From Bacillus sp. JCM 19058 (GTDB lineage: Bacteria; Bacillota; Bacilli; Bacillales_H; Bacillaceae_D), in contig BAXO01000065.1 of NCBI GenBank assembly GCA_001310555.1, positions 1 to 31,090 of the forward strand: 31,090 bases of DNA, written 5' to 3'. The notes beneath the pieces were generated by a model. That model did not search any database. It saw only the letters and a list, made by a program, of their open reading frames with translations, and was not told the origin of the DNA. A program made the translations under genes and the position numbers. This document shows positions 1 to 9,160 of this stretch, piece after piece. Within the stretch, counting starts at the first letter, position 1; the number at the start of each line of letters is the position of its first letter.

Positions 1-10
1 TTTCCACTCT

Positions 11-105
11 AGGTGGTCGCTTTCCGCGGGCGGCTGGTAAGCCTTCGTCGGGCGAAGCCCTCCTAGTCTTACCGGGGCCTTTCCTCCCGCAGGAGTCGAC
101 CACCT
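11..105. repeat. Nested inverted-repeat element of Bacillaceae type
   Basis: Outer arms at 11-33 and 83-105 are imperfect inverted copies: AGGTGGTCG followed by a CGCGGG/GCGGG block on the left, and CCCGC then CGACCACCT on the right. Inside lie a second pair GGTAAG (36-41)/CTTACC (68-73) and a central CTTCG/CGAAG hairpin, so the whole unit folds as one long nested stem. It is much more GC-rich than its surroundings. From memory, elements with this GGTGGTCGCTTTCCGCGGG start are dispersed in Bacillus genomes; I could not verify this here. No coding potential is seen. Confidence 0.65.
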
Positions 106-390
106 GCCGTTCCAATCTTTACAATGGCAATTTAAAATAGCGAACAATTCTGTGTTTTTCGGCTAATGATATTCGCATTTATTTCTGAAATAGGCATTTA
201 TGAAATTGACCTACCTGTTAGAAAGCGTAAGAAAAAAGAAAAGCTATTGCCAACGAGTGATCGAATCATTTAAAATTGTCCCTATTGCAGTAGAATGTGA
301 TAGACGCGAGAAACATTCCAAGTAGCTGTCCCCCACTTGAATTTGGGCACAGCTGCTTATATTTAAGTAAATACATAAGGTGGAGATATA
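106..390. other. Non-coding stretch upstream of the LRR gene
   Basis: No open frame or recognisable gene. A weak hairpin lies at 324-354 (AGCTGT... with ...ACAGCT, plus CCC/GGG), possibly the end of a transcript from the left. The ribosome binding site AAGGTGGAG of the next gene is at 377-385. Confidence 0.4.
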
Positions 391-1418
391 GTGCTTAAAA
401 ATTGTAAATGGGTTCCTCTCTCTATTATTACGGCATTTAGCTTCTCTCTATTGGCAACGCGATTCAGAAAATACATGCTGAAGAGAGCAAGGAAAAATTT
501 AATGAAGTTGTAGAAAAAAGGGAACATTCAGAAGAGCTAGTCGCGGTTGAGGCTACACTGGAAGGAGAGGAAGCGGATTCACCTGAAGTTCACATTGAAG
601 ATGCTCAATTAGCTAAGGAAATCGAACATCACCTAAATATTTGGCAACGGGAAATAACAGAGGCAGATATGGCTGAGTTAACAAGACTGTCGATTGGTGA
701 ATTAGAAATAACATCACTGGAAGGTTTACAATATGCGACAAACTTAAAAGAGCTAAGAATATGGGAAACTCAAATATCGGACATTACTGCTTTAGAGAGT
801 CTAGAAAATTTAGAAATTCTAGATTTGGCTAATAATAAAATTAGTGATATTACAGCTCTAGCGGATCTTGAGAAATTAAACTACTTAAATTTACACGGGA
901 ATGAAATTAGTGACATTACTAGTTTATCGGGGCTAAAGGATTTAAGTGAACTTGGTTTAAAAGATAATCAACTAACCAATATTACTGCTTTAGAAGAATT
1001 AGAGAAACTCGATTGGCTAAACCTGGTAAATAATAATATATCGGACATCACCAGTTTATCAGGGTTAGTGAATTTGACTATTCTGCATTTAGATAACAAC
1101 CAAATAACAGATATTACCGCTTTGGCAGAATTAGAGAAACTCGAACGACTAGACTTAGAAAATAATGAAATAACCGATATCTCCGCATTAAAAGAATTGC
1201 CATTGCCAGAAATGAAGATTCGTTTGTCCGGTAATCGCATTGACGATGAAAGTATCGAATATTTGCAAGAGAATAGTTACCAAGTTAATTACGATACTGA
1301 CAGTGACGGAGATAAGGAGCAAGAAACATCTTCATATTCGATATTGTTGATAAGTGTGCTGCTCCTCTCCATAGGATTAGTCGTAGTGTATTTCAAGGTA
1401 CGTAGAAAAAAAGATTAA
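391..1418 (+). pseudogene. Internalin-type leucine-rich repeat surface protein, one frameshift
   Basis: GTG at 391 follows AAGGTGGAG and opens a signal-peptide-like segment (KNCKW, then a hydrophobic stretch to about 455). The frame is lost near 453-460, exactly where the signal peptide should end. The rest continues uninterrupted in another frame from 456 (NAIQKIHAEE...) to 1418. The corrected protein is about 342 residues: a signal sequence, an acidic 70-residue region, about seven 22-residue LRRs with the internalin pattern (L..L.LxxNxIxDITxL), a short acidic linker, one transmembrane helix and a basic tail (KVRRKKD). It lacks an LPXTG motif, so it is anchored by the C-terminal helix. LRRs of this kind bind proteins; the ligand is unknown. 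As given, translation could only begin internally, for example at ATG 669, and would lack the signal. Confidence 0.8.
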
Positions 1419-1805
1419 TTAAATGTTGAAAAGGACGAGACACAAAGCGTGAGGCTTTCAAGCATTTCTTCCAAGGTCAGTCTTTATTGCCTGAGCGATA
1501 AGACTTGTTGCACTAGTGTTGGGTCTAAATTCCACCAGAGTCTGTAACCTAGGATAGAGAAAATAAGCTAACTTGGTCATAGTGATGAAGTGTACGTACC
1601 ATTCACCCGTTTTGCTATGCTAATTCTCCAACGTTCTATCAATATGATCATATTTCGGTATAATCCTATTAGAATCAAACCCTCAATGGCATGGAGACTA
1701 TCGTCAGAATGACTTGTACTTCGTTCTTGGTTAACTTCATGCCTCTTGTGTCAGTTACCCCGTATTTATTGGCGCCAGAGCAAGAATATGACATACAATA
1801 CGTGT
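1419..1805. other. Gene-free stretch
   Basis: No recognisable gene. On the minus strand a 21-codon frame beginning MKLTKNEVQV (start near 1739) has a fair AAGAGG ribosome binding site but stops quickly. It may be a decayed fragment and I would not call it a gene. Confidence 0.35.
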
Positions 1806-2453
1806 TCAATGGTATCTATTGAAGTGATGCAGTAAATATTGTGCTGTCACGAAAAAGACAACTCCCACAATAAATGTCTTCACAGAACCATGAATGACTG
1901 TGGAAAGATCTAAGACTTCCTCATTTAGAAAAAAAATAAAAAACTGCGGCAAAAGTGGTGGCGGGAGTATTTGATAGAATGTGTATGCTAATGGCAATAG
2001 TAGTGCCCAGCCAGTATTTGCACAAATGACCATCGACAAGAAACCAAGTCCTGCCATAAAAAAACGCTTGTATCCCTAATTGAAGGGCTAATAAAAGAAA
2101 AATGGACTCACTTGATCGGAGTTCCAGAATGAATAGCATAAGAAGCAAGAGGCTAAGATACAATAAAAAAAACAGTAGGACCTTAGCGAGACCTAGCTTC
2201 CAGCGCGGCATTGGATACGTAAATATTGTTTCACTTCCACTTTCTTCAAGTATGTCTCGAAATAGGAAAATACTCCACCATGATGCTGTTACAGGAATAG
2301 TATATTCAAAAATTGGAATGAAATTAGCAGGGTACTCTATAGTCACCCAACCATAGATCAGCAACAGAAGAGTCACAACAATTGGTACGCAGCATAAATG
2401 CCCATAGATTTAATATCAAATGTGATGTGTAGCTTCCCCTTTACTGGCTCCAT
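1806..2453 (-). pseudogene. ABC-2 type transporter permease, two frameshifts
   Basis: ATG at 2453 follows AAGGGGG. The first 26 codons (MEPVKGKLHITF...) run out of frame near 2384. The main segment then contains hydrophobic helices and the typical ABC-2 permease cytoplasmic sequence EESGSETIFTYPMPRWKLGLAK (compare the family pattern REExGTLELLLSxPxSRxxxxxGK). A second break is in the T7 run at 2058-2064 (minus strand): removing one T joins LGIQAFF to MAGLGFLSMVICAN and the final helices, ending at 1806. The corrected protein is about 215 residues with five or six membrane segments. No ATPase subunit is visible next to it. The upstream fragment at 2508-2648 could be the remnant of a partner. 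Substrate unknown. Confidence 0.7.
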
Positions 2454-2820
2454 TTTTGGATTGTTCCCCCTTTATTCGGATCACAGATGCCGAATAGCTA
2501 TGCTCACCTAAACCTCTTGAATCGACTGAACAAATATTGTGCCTTGTTGTTTGGTCTTAAATCTAGAACTACTCATTGTTTCATCCAAAAAAGTAAGGGA
2601 ATCAAACTCAACATAATATTCAGTCGAAAATTGAACGAAGAAAAGGTTTACTATTAATATTCAATTAGAAGCTATTAAAACTCAATTTAACCCAACATCA
2701 GATAACCTAAGTATATTATAGTTTAAAGGCCATCCTTCACTTTGGGTCAATGATCGTAAATTTATCCCTTCTAGCGAGGAAAATTCAATAACTGGTAATG
2801 GAATCATCGCCTAAAATAGT
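2454..2820. other. Gene-poor stretch with a possible coding fragment
   Basis: On the minus strand, 2648 to 2508 is open for about 46 codons (NLFFVQFSTEYYVEF...) and ends just upstream of the permease start. It could be the C-terminal remnant of a gene in the same operon, but I do not recognise it. The rest (2650-2820) is AT-rich with stops in all frames. Confidence 0.25.
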
Positions 2821-4298
2821 TTAATGGATCCGTTCTCTCATTAGCTTAGTTGCATTTTCTTCTATAATATCTGGGTCAAAAGAATTTACGAGTTTCGGAA
2901 ATTCCTCGAATTTTTCGAGATAATGAACTAAGCACCACCTAACAGCCCAGTTGTGGTCACGTGCATACGAAATCCATTTGTCACACTCCTCTTTTTTGGC
3001 ATCCTGTAACAATCCGAATGCATACAATGCACGAACTCCACCTTCATTCTCAGTAGAGATGGCATCCCAATAACGTTTTCTTTCCCGTTCATTAACAGGC
3101 TTTTTTTAACGCATAAACTGCTATTTTTTCGAACAATTGCAGATTCATCCTCAGTGTATGGCCACACGTCCTTTCTAGTTAATAAATCTGATTCAATAAG
3201 TTGACTGAGCGCCAATGCTCGTTCAATTTCATCCATGGAATGAATGGATTCTCCGGCTTCTTGTATCGTTATTGCAGGTTGAAAAGTTTTTACTATGATA
3301 GGTGTCCCTTGTTTTATTGCTTTAATAGCATTTCCAACATGTACTCTCGGCGCGGGATTATCATAATCAGGTAAAAAAAACGCCGTTATTAACCAACAAT
3401 TGAGGTAAATGGGTAGCCTTTATGTGCGGAAAGCGCGATAACAAATGAGCACAAACCCCTGCTATAAGCGAGGAAGATCCACTAGTCCCTGCAAAATATG
3501 ACACTGCCGGTTCGCCTTTTTCTGGAGCTGCCCATTGAACCTCGTTATTGGAATCCACGTCACAGTATGGGATAGTTAAATAAAGTCTAGGTGCTAAAAT
3601 ATCTGGTCGCAAATGCCCATCACCATTCCGTCCCCACGACTCGTCAATGTAAGGTATATGCGTTAAATAATTGGATGAACCTTTATCGTTAAAGCCTCCT
3701 ACATCAAAAAAAAGTACTTGGTGGCATTATATTTTTATAACGAGTATTTCCATTTGCACTAATAATGAGAACATCTTGATTTTTAAAGTTTGATAAAACT
3801 TGCGTTGTCGAGTTAAATTTCGTATTTTTTTAATAAGATCGAATCGTCTAATGCATGCCACCCCGTACTTAATATAACTTTTATATTCCAATCTTTTTGA
3901 CTGAAAATCCATTCTCATCCTTTATCTAACCTTTCCTTCTCCCCCTCTTTGAATTGACCATGATCTAAAACAATAAACGTCGCTGCAGGACAAAGGCCGA
4001 TATGCAGTTGTCCCTTATTATAAAAAGGCTGGTGAGCCATTGTAAGAAGAGATTTTAATCCATGTTCTTCTTTCGATGTGTCTCTTTGGGATGGTTCATA
4101 AGCGATTGTTCTATGTGAAATGTCAAATTCATGATTTACTTGAACATAATGAACACGCTCTTCTAAATGTTCGATAGTAACGTGAGGGCAAATAGTGTCA
4201 ATAATGACAACTCCGACGTGTTCGCCTGATGTTTTCATCTCTGGCGGGGAAGAAAATCCTAAGCGGGCCCATGTAGGCTCTGGTATTGACTTAATCAC
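2821..4298 (-). pseudogene. Subtilisin-like (S8) serine protease with HEAT-like C-terminal part, multiply interrupted
   Basis: GTG at 4298 is chosen because GGAGG lies 8 nt upstream. No signal peptide is visible, so the product would be cytoplasmic. The S8 triad can be followed across frames: Asp34 in GVVIIDT, His79 in EEHG, the oxyanion Asn in IISANGN, and Ser in GTSGSSSLIAG. About 140 residues follow with repeated helical segments resembling HEAT repeats (DEIERALALSQLIESD..., EECDKWISYARDHNWAVRW...). Breaks: an in-frame TGA at 3915-3917; T7 3825-3831; A8 3706-3713; A8 3373-3380; T6 3124-3129; T7 3101-3107 (plus-strand coordinates). Each run break is repaired by removing one base. Corrected length is about 490 residues. 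The family call is firm; the role is unknown. Confidence 0.8.
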
Positions 4299-5178
4299 CT
4301 TTAACGCCTCCAATTCGATTGAGTTAATTTCGTTGCTTTAAGTGGGCAGTTGTTATGATCACCTCATTTCGATTTGGTAAGGACATACTCTAAGTGATAT
4401 GACATTCATCTCCCAATGACGAGCTGTTATATGGTCATATGTCGGTTTTATTTAGATGGTTAACTAAGTGGAACTATTGCTAGTACGAATACGTATTGGT
4501 AAACCGTTTACATGTATGAAATCAACTGAGAGCAAGAGGGAATTATTGCTCGAGTAATGCTGTCTATGAAGAGGACACAATTAAAATTCCTTATGCTAGT
4601 AATAGTTCAAGGCTTCTATTCTAGCAATTCTATCAAGTTCTGATAAAGGAGAAGCCGATGGTAAATTAAAAGAGGGTATTTATGAAAGCATTTAAAGCTC
4701 CGATAATTGTTGAAATTATACTTCGAAGAAAAGATTGAAAATTATGTTGTTTAATGATGAAAGGTTTTGAAAAATAGCCCTTGGTGCTACTAAGTAACGC
4801 CCTGTTGAGAAAGCTTAATTTGTTTATTTTACCTACGGCCGAATGTAGAGGAAAGGGCCTCAAAGTTTATGGAATACATTAGAACCGCACCCGGAAGGCT
4901 GGCTCTACAGCAATATTTACTTAGTTGCATTTGGCTGTCAAGTGTCCCTTCTCCTCTACTAGTTTACCCGGATTACACGTCGGATTCGATGAATGAAACC
5001 CTTATGGGAACTCCTTTAATCATTTTTTTTCAAAAATAATACTCATTGATTCAACTTCCTAAAAAAACTTTTTTTTAATATATTCTCCCGAGTCTATGCT
5101 AAATATGAAGATAATAAGGAGGTCATATAATCTAATGATGAGCGCATCCTCACGGTCCATAGTAATTGATTCTTATGC
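4299..5178. other. 880-bp stretch without a recognisable gene
   Basis: Stops are frequent in all six frames and I found no conserved motif. Visible details: a 13-nt palindrome GTAAACCGTTTAC at 4499-4511, one base off the spacing of a LacI/CcpA-type site; a short open piece around 4640-4698 (DKGEADGKLKEGIYESI) of unknown origin; and long A/T runs at 5022-5029 and 5063-5077. This may be a graveyard of old insertions. Confidence 0.4.
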
Positions 5179-5642
5179 TTAGTCAGCTTCCGTTTGAGCG
5201 TTGAACTCATTCTTTTCTTCGACTGCCCGAATATAGTGCCCGTCCGGATCATAAAAGGTGAAATAACCGAAATCATTAGTAAATATAGGTTCTTTATCAA
5301 TTTGGACTCCAGCTCGTTTAATCCGTTCATGCAAAGCAGGCAGATCGTTCGTTAATAGCTCAACCATCGTCACGTGCCCCGTGCTGCTTGTGATAAAGAA
5401 TGAACGAGGAAATATAAACTTCAATTGTGTAACATCTTCCGGTTTGGTCTCCATCAAAAAATGCCCGGACCGTTGCCATTTTTCAATGTCACATGCGCCT
5501 CCCCAAACGAGTAGTCTGCTGAAATCAATTCAAAGCCCAAGACATCGCAATAAAAATCCACCGATTTTTTCAAATTTGTAACTGGAAATCTCATGCAGCA
5601 GTAACCGATTACATCAGCATCATTCGTGTTTTTGTTCAACAT
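5179..5642 (-). pseudogene. VOC (glyoxalase/bleomycin-resistance) family protein, one frameshift
   Basis: ATG at 5642 follows AAAAAGGAG. The N-terminal half (FPVTNLKKSVDFYCDVLGFEL) is a typical first beta-alpha-beta-beta-beta module. The second half carries LPALHERIKRAG and FGYFTFYDPDGHYIRAVEE, the usual end of a VOC domain with the final Glu metal ligand. The halves are joined if the T6 run at 5456-5461 (minus strand) has one more base. This is one of the few run breaks here that needs an added base. Corrected length is about 154 residues. Such proteins are metal-dependent lyases, isomerases, dioxygenases or drug-binding proteins; the substrate cannot be told. Confidence 0.75.
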
Positions 5643-5987
5643 AGTCTACACTCTCCTTTTTGAACAGCTATTTTTAGTTGTGAATTACTAGATTATTACT
5701 GTGTTTTCAGTTCAATGCATCCCTCCCGTGCCGTTCTCCGCGCCTTCCTGCCCCTGGAACGAGAGCTACTGGCCAATACAGAATAAGAACAGGGCGAGCT
5801 TGAAACTAAATACTAATATAAATCGCATTTTTCTCTATCCGTCGATAGCAAGATTATTTGGTATGCTTGTATTTATCCGCTCACAAGTCGAAAGCCTTTT
5901 TTTACTACTATTCTTGATTTCATATTTAGCTGATATCATTGAAGATTCCATTGATACTTAAGGTTGTTAAACCTAAAACTAGTTCAA
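5643..5987. other. Intergenic stretch
   Basis: An 86-codon open frame on the plus strand (5701-5961) has no ribosome binding site and a composition unlike a protein, so I regard it as chance. Near 5975-5992 there is an AACTA/TTAGTT inverted repeat next to the stop of the TetR gene. Nothing else is seen. Confidence 0.35.
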
Positions 5988-6582
5988 TTAGTTCCTAATT
6001 AAGCGCAACAACATTTCAATGCTTGGAAACCCGAAATCAGGATCTCCTTGTTCATCAATTATAATTAAGTTAACGATATAAAAGTACCATCTCATTAGTT
6101 GTTTAGGCTCACCAGCAATAAATTCTCCCTGCTCTTGACCCTCAATGAATAGAGGTACTAGGTGATCAATAAAGTTTTGATCAGAATAACTCTTGATTAA
6201 ATCAGTCACACGCTTTGGTACTTCATTTTCTTTTTTTTGCCTGCTCAATTAGCATAAATCCTATTTTACTTTGTTCATCTAACATTTTCTTTGTGAGAAG
6301 TTTTATTTGTTCTAATGGAGTTCCGTTCATTTGGTTCAGTGAATTTATTTCTCTGCTCGATTCCTTCATAAGCGCTTCTACAATCGTTAAAAAAAAGTTG
6401 TTCTTTGGACATATAATATCGATAAATAAGTCCTTCACTAATTTTAGCTTCATTAGCGATCATACTCATTTTAGTCCTAACATATCCATGTTTTGCAAAA
6501 ATGATAAGGGCAGAGGATTCAATTTGCTTTTTTTCTTTTTTTCACGAATTTTATCGTTCTCTTTTGGTTTTAAAGGGGACAA
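5988..6582 (-). pseudogene. TetR/AcrR-family regulator, several run-associated frameshifts
   Basis: TTG at 6582 is chosen because GGAGG lies 8 nt upstream. After correction the N-terminus reads through a basic leader (IREKRKKQIESSALIIF) into the helix-turn-helix (MSMIANEAKISEGLIYRYYMSKEQLFF), then a ligand-binding domain ending FGFPSIEMLLRLIRN. Breaks are at the T runs 6536-6542 and 6528-6534 (each 7, needing 6), A8 6389-6396 and T8 6231-6238 (each needing 7). Corrected length is about 195 residues. It lies 57 bp downstream of the alpha/beta hydrolase on the same strand, so the two probably form one operon. It is the likely owner of the operator at 7700-7720. Confidence 0.8.
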
Positions 6583-6639
6583 AAATAGTTCCTCCAGATC
6601 AGTTTTTTTATTATTATACCATCTCCAATGGCATTATTT

Positions 6640-7578
6640 TTACACTCTTGCGAAGGGCAAAACTCTCTGAACTAGTTCTTTATAAAATTGATTTGGGTTA
6701 GCAAAACAAGCAAGATGTCCAGCACGATTAATAAGGACAAACTCTTTATGTGGCGATTGAATACGATCAAAATACGCTTCTGCTAATCTGGTCGGGGTAA
6801 GGATATCATTATCACCTTGGAAAATAAAGGTTGGGACTTCAAAGTTAAGGCCAACCCTTTCTTCAAAATCAAGGGTCATTAATTCATCATATAAATGATC
6901 GAGTGAAAAACTCATACCCTTAAACATATCGAAGATGTCTCTTATAGAGTAGTCTGGTGAAGAAATCAATGATGGCAAAATTAAATCCATAATCATATTT
7001 GGTACTTGATCAATTGATTTAACAAGGTGCTGGTTCAGTTTGTCGAAGTCTTCACGCCGCCAATTTCGTGAGTCTTTTCCCATCCCTTCTAATAAGTTTG
7101 CGCCTTTTTTATCCTCACTTTCTATTAGTGCTTTGCGCTGTTCTTCATACGTTTCAAAATTGGGATCTGGTGAATTCTGATCTGTACCAACATAGGCAAA
7201 GAATAGATCAGGTCTCTCTTTTATCATCAACATTCCAACTAAACTACCTAATGAGCTTCCCACCAGAATAACTTTTCTCTGTTTCAAGGTTGAGCATAAA
7301 TACTCTACCAACTCAATTCCATCCTTAACTATTTGAGCAAAGGTTAAAGTACCACTTCCATCCTTACCATTTTCACTAAATGTTTTCCCTGAGCCACGTT
7401 GATCCCATTGAACGAGTGTAAAATGCTCTTCCCAAAACGAAATTAGTGGATTAAACATCATATAAGAAGATCCAGGACCACCATGTACCAGAAGTAAAAT
7501 AGGGTTGTTCGGATTTTCTCCTCGAATCGTAACCCATTGACGAATACTACCAATTTCAACATACCGATAATCGTACAC
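6640..7578 (-). CDS. Alpha/beta hydrolase, proline iminopeptidase-like
   Basis: The open 312-residue frame has the alpha/beta-hydrolase signatures: oxyanion loop HGGPG at residues 32-36, nucleophile elbow G-S-S-L-G with Ser109, Asp in GDNDIL and catalytic His in RAGHLA near the end. HGGPG with WDQRGSGKT is characteristic of the S33 peptidase/proline iminopeptidase branch, which cleaves N-terminal proline or hydrolyses small esters and amides. The real start is probably ATG 7669, preceded by GAGGGTG: its 15 codons (ARNNVLADILF...) join this frame if the T8 run at 7614-7621 is shortened by one, giving about 342 residues. The product is cytoplasmic with no signal peptide. It is followed by its likely TetR regulator. 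Confidence 0.85.
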   Translation of the reverse strand: MYDYRYVEIGSIRQWVTIRGENPNNPILLLVHGGPGSSYMMFNPLISFWEEHFTLVQWDQRGSGKTFSENGKDGSGTLTFAQIVKDGIELVEYLCSTLKQRKVILVGSSLGSLVGMLMIKERPDLFFAYVGTDQNSPDPNFETYEEQRKALIESEDKKGANLLEGMGKDSRNWRREDFDKLNQHLVKSIDQVPNMIMDLILPSLISSPDYSIRDIFDMFKGMSFSLDHLYDELMTLDFEERVGLNFEVPTFIFQGDNDILTPTRLAEAYFDRIQSPHKEFVLINRAGHLACFANPNQFYKELVQRVLPFARV

Positions 7579-7699
7579 ACCCTCGGGATTAGTCTTTAAT
7601 TTTTTGGAATTTATTTTTTTTATTTCTGCTCCGAAACAAGATATCTGCTAAAACATTGTTTCTAGCCATAGTAACACCCTCATTCCATGATATATTTAT

Positions 7700-7753
7700 T
7701 GAGTGAATGACTCACTCATTTTTTATAGTATACTTATAAATAATATTACGCAA
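7700..7753 (-). promoter_or_regulatory. Promoter with overlapping palindromic operator for the hydrolase-TetR operon
   Basis: On the minus strand TTGCGT (7753-7748) and TACTAT (7730-7725) are 17 bp apart. Immediately downstream, where transcription should begin, lies TGAGTGA-ATGAC-TCACTCA (7700-7718), a perfect 7-bp inverted repeat, overlapping a second repeat AATGA/TCATT (7706-7720). Position and symmetry fit a TetR-type operator acting by blocking the promoter. The assignment to the downstream TetR is an inference. Confidence 0.6.
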
Positions 7754-7863
7754 GCGGAAAAATTATGAGAACATATAGAGGTTTTTGTAGCGGGAACACG
7801 ATGTTAACTTAGGTAATGACTTCTTCGAAACCCTTTCAAGTGCTCTATCAGAAAATAAATCTT

Positions 7864-8266
7864 TTACGATATTTTGGTCAATAAATCATCAAATTTCTTT
7901 CGCCATTCTTTATGAGTCGTCCATTTAATATCTTGATTATCCCCTTGTGTTCTAGGAACAACGTGAAAATGTAAATGAAATACATCCTGTTGAGCTTCAG
8001 AACCGGAACTATTAATAATTTGAACATTATTTATTCCAAGCTTATTGTTATACAACGATACAACCTTCTTTACAAGTGACATTACTTTCAATAATTCATT
8101 TTCAGTTATATCAAAAATGTTCTCATAGTGCTTTTTAGGAATGATTAACGTATGATATTCGTTGACAGGATTAATATCAAGAAAATGCATATACGTGTTC
8201 GTCTTCACAAACCTTCCAAGATTTCGCTTCACCCTTGACAATTTTACAAAATATGCAATCTTTCAC
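7864..8266 (-). pseudogene. HIT-family nucleotide-binding protein, one frameshift
   Basis: GTG at 8266 follows GAGAGGGG and begins the usual HIT leader KDCIFCKIVKGEAKSWKV with a CxxC pair. The frame is lost at TTTT (8184-8187): with three T the sequence runs directly into FLDINPVNEYHTLIIPKKH. The core ends with the histidine triad FHLHFHVVPR. HIT proteins hydrolyse nucleotide phosphoramidates and dinucleotides; length (about 134 residues) and layout match the Hit/HinT branch. It stands alone. The next gene to the right is divergent. Confidence 0.85.
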
Positions 8267-8341
8267 GCATAACCCCCCTCTCTTGAATAATTTAATATCA
8301 TTCATTTGACCTGCTTACATAATAATTAAATATTATGATCG

Positions 8342-8377
8342 ATGGACTGAACGCTAAAACTGTTCAGTCCATTTTTA
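8342..8377 (+). terminator. Strong Rho-independent terminator without an upstream gene
   Basis: ATGGACTGAAC (8342-8352) and GTTCAGTCCAT (8362-8372) are perfect 11-bp arms around a 9-nt loop, followed by TTTTTATTTATTTT. Only the plus-strand reading has the U-tract. The preceding gene (HIT) is on the other strand, so nothing obvious is terminated. A promoter-like TTGACC (8307-8312) lies just upstream. Confidence 0.7.
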
Positions 8378-8447
8378 TTTATTTTACTCCATTAAAGCAC
8401 CTGTTTGCTTAAGGGTAAAGGAGAAAAAAAGATGCACTCTTAACCCT

Positions 8448-8498
8448 TTGACCAGATGAAATATTAATAATATACTATTAACTAACTAGATGGTTAAT
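8448..8498 (+). promoter_or_regulatory. Promoter and TetR-type operator of the TetR-CPBP operon
   Basis: TTGACC (8448-8453), 17-bp spacer and TATACT (8471-8476) form a near-consensus sigma-A promoter. Directly after it, ATTAACTA (8477-8484), 6 bp and TGGTTAAT (8491-8498) form an inverted repeat with 7 of 8 matches, ending just before the ribosome binding site AAAGGAG. This suggests negative autoregulation by the TetR protein encoded next. Confidence 0.7.
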
Positions 8499-8512
8499 AA
8501 AGGAGTTCTAAT

Positions 8513-9160
8513 ATGAAAAGAAACCCTCATAAAACAAAAGAAACAATATTGAAAGCAGCAACGAAAAAATTCGCTTTAAAAGGTATGGCCGGCACCCGAG
8601 TGGATGAAATCGCAGCAGACAGCGGTTTAAATAAAGGAATGATCTATCATTATTTTGGTGACAAGCAAGGTTTATACGTACAGGTGCTTACAGGGCAAAT
8701 GCGGCATATGTTTCAACATATGCAAAAACCAAAAGGCGATACAGAATACGAAGTCATCCACAAAGCGGTTGAAACGTATTTTGATTATTGCTGGTGCAAC
8801 CCTGAATATATTTCGTTGATGTTATGGGAGATGGTCTCAGGCTGGAACACTCTTAACTGCATTCCTAATGAGACGGAAAATGATGTCCAGCATTTTTTGA
8901 TCGAAACAATCGAGACAGGTATAAAGAAGGGCACGTTCCATGCAGATACGAACCCAAGATTGTTCATGTCTTTGGCGATTGTACAGATCTTCTGCTTTTT
9001 CCCACTTTTCAAGCATCCACATTTACTGCATTATAGACACGGAACAGACTTACCAGAGTCAGAAGTACAGTACTATAAAGAGAAGGTGGTGGCTCATGTG
9101 ATGCGCGCATTGAAACCCGGAGTGAGTCGAACATTGTCTACAACTGAGGAGCATGTCTGA
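8513..9160 (+). CDS. TetR/AcrR-family transcriptional regulator
   Basis: Intact 215-residue protein; ATG follows AAAGGAG at good spacing. Residues about 7-52 form the TetR DNA-binding domain (KETILKAATKKFALKG..., VDEIAADSGLNKGMIYHYFGDKQGLY). The remainder is a helical ligand-binding domain of usual length with several Trp and Cys residues (YFDYCWCNPEYISLMLWEMVSGW). The stop codon overlaps the start of the downstream CPBP gene (TGATG), so the two are translationally coupled. It probably represses its own operon through the repeat at 8477-8498 and responds to an unknown ligand. Confidence 0.9.
   Translation: MKRNPHKTKETILKAATKKFALKGMAGTRVDEIAADSGLNKGMIYHYFGDKQGLYVQVLTGQMRHMFQHMQKPKGDTEYEVIHKAVETYFDYCWCNPEYISLMLWEMVSGWNTLNCIPNETENDVQHFLIETIETGIKKGTFHADTNPRLFMSLAIVQIFCFFPLFKHPHLLHYRHGTDLPESEVQYYKEKVVAHVMRALKPGVSRTLSTTEEHV

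Noticed and set aside
968..1240. 90-codon minus-strand open frame with repeated residues
   Set aside because: It is the antisense shadow of the leucine-rich repeats; its periodicity comes from the LRR codons.
4499..4511. CcpA/LacI-like site GTAAACCGTTTAC
   Set aside because: Its spacing is one base off the cre consensus and no gene is suitably placed to be controlled by it.
5701..5961. 86-codon plus-strand open frame starting with GTG
   Set aside because: No ribosome binding site, no recognisable domain and atypical composition.
6215..6701. Plus-strand open frames over the TetR gene and hydrolase end
   Set aside because: Antisense to the interrupted TetR gene; Phe/Ser-rich composition is typical of shadow frames.
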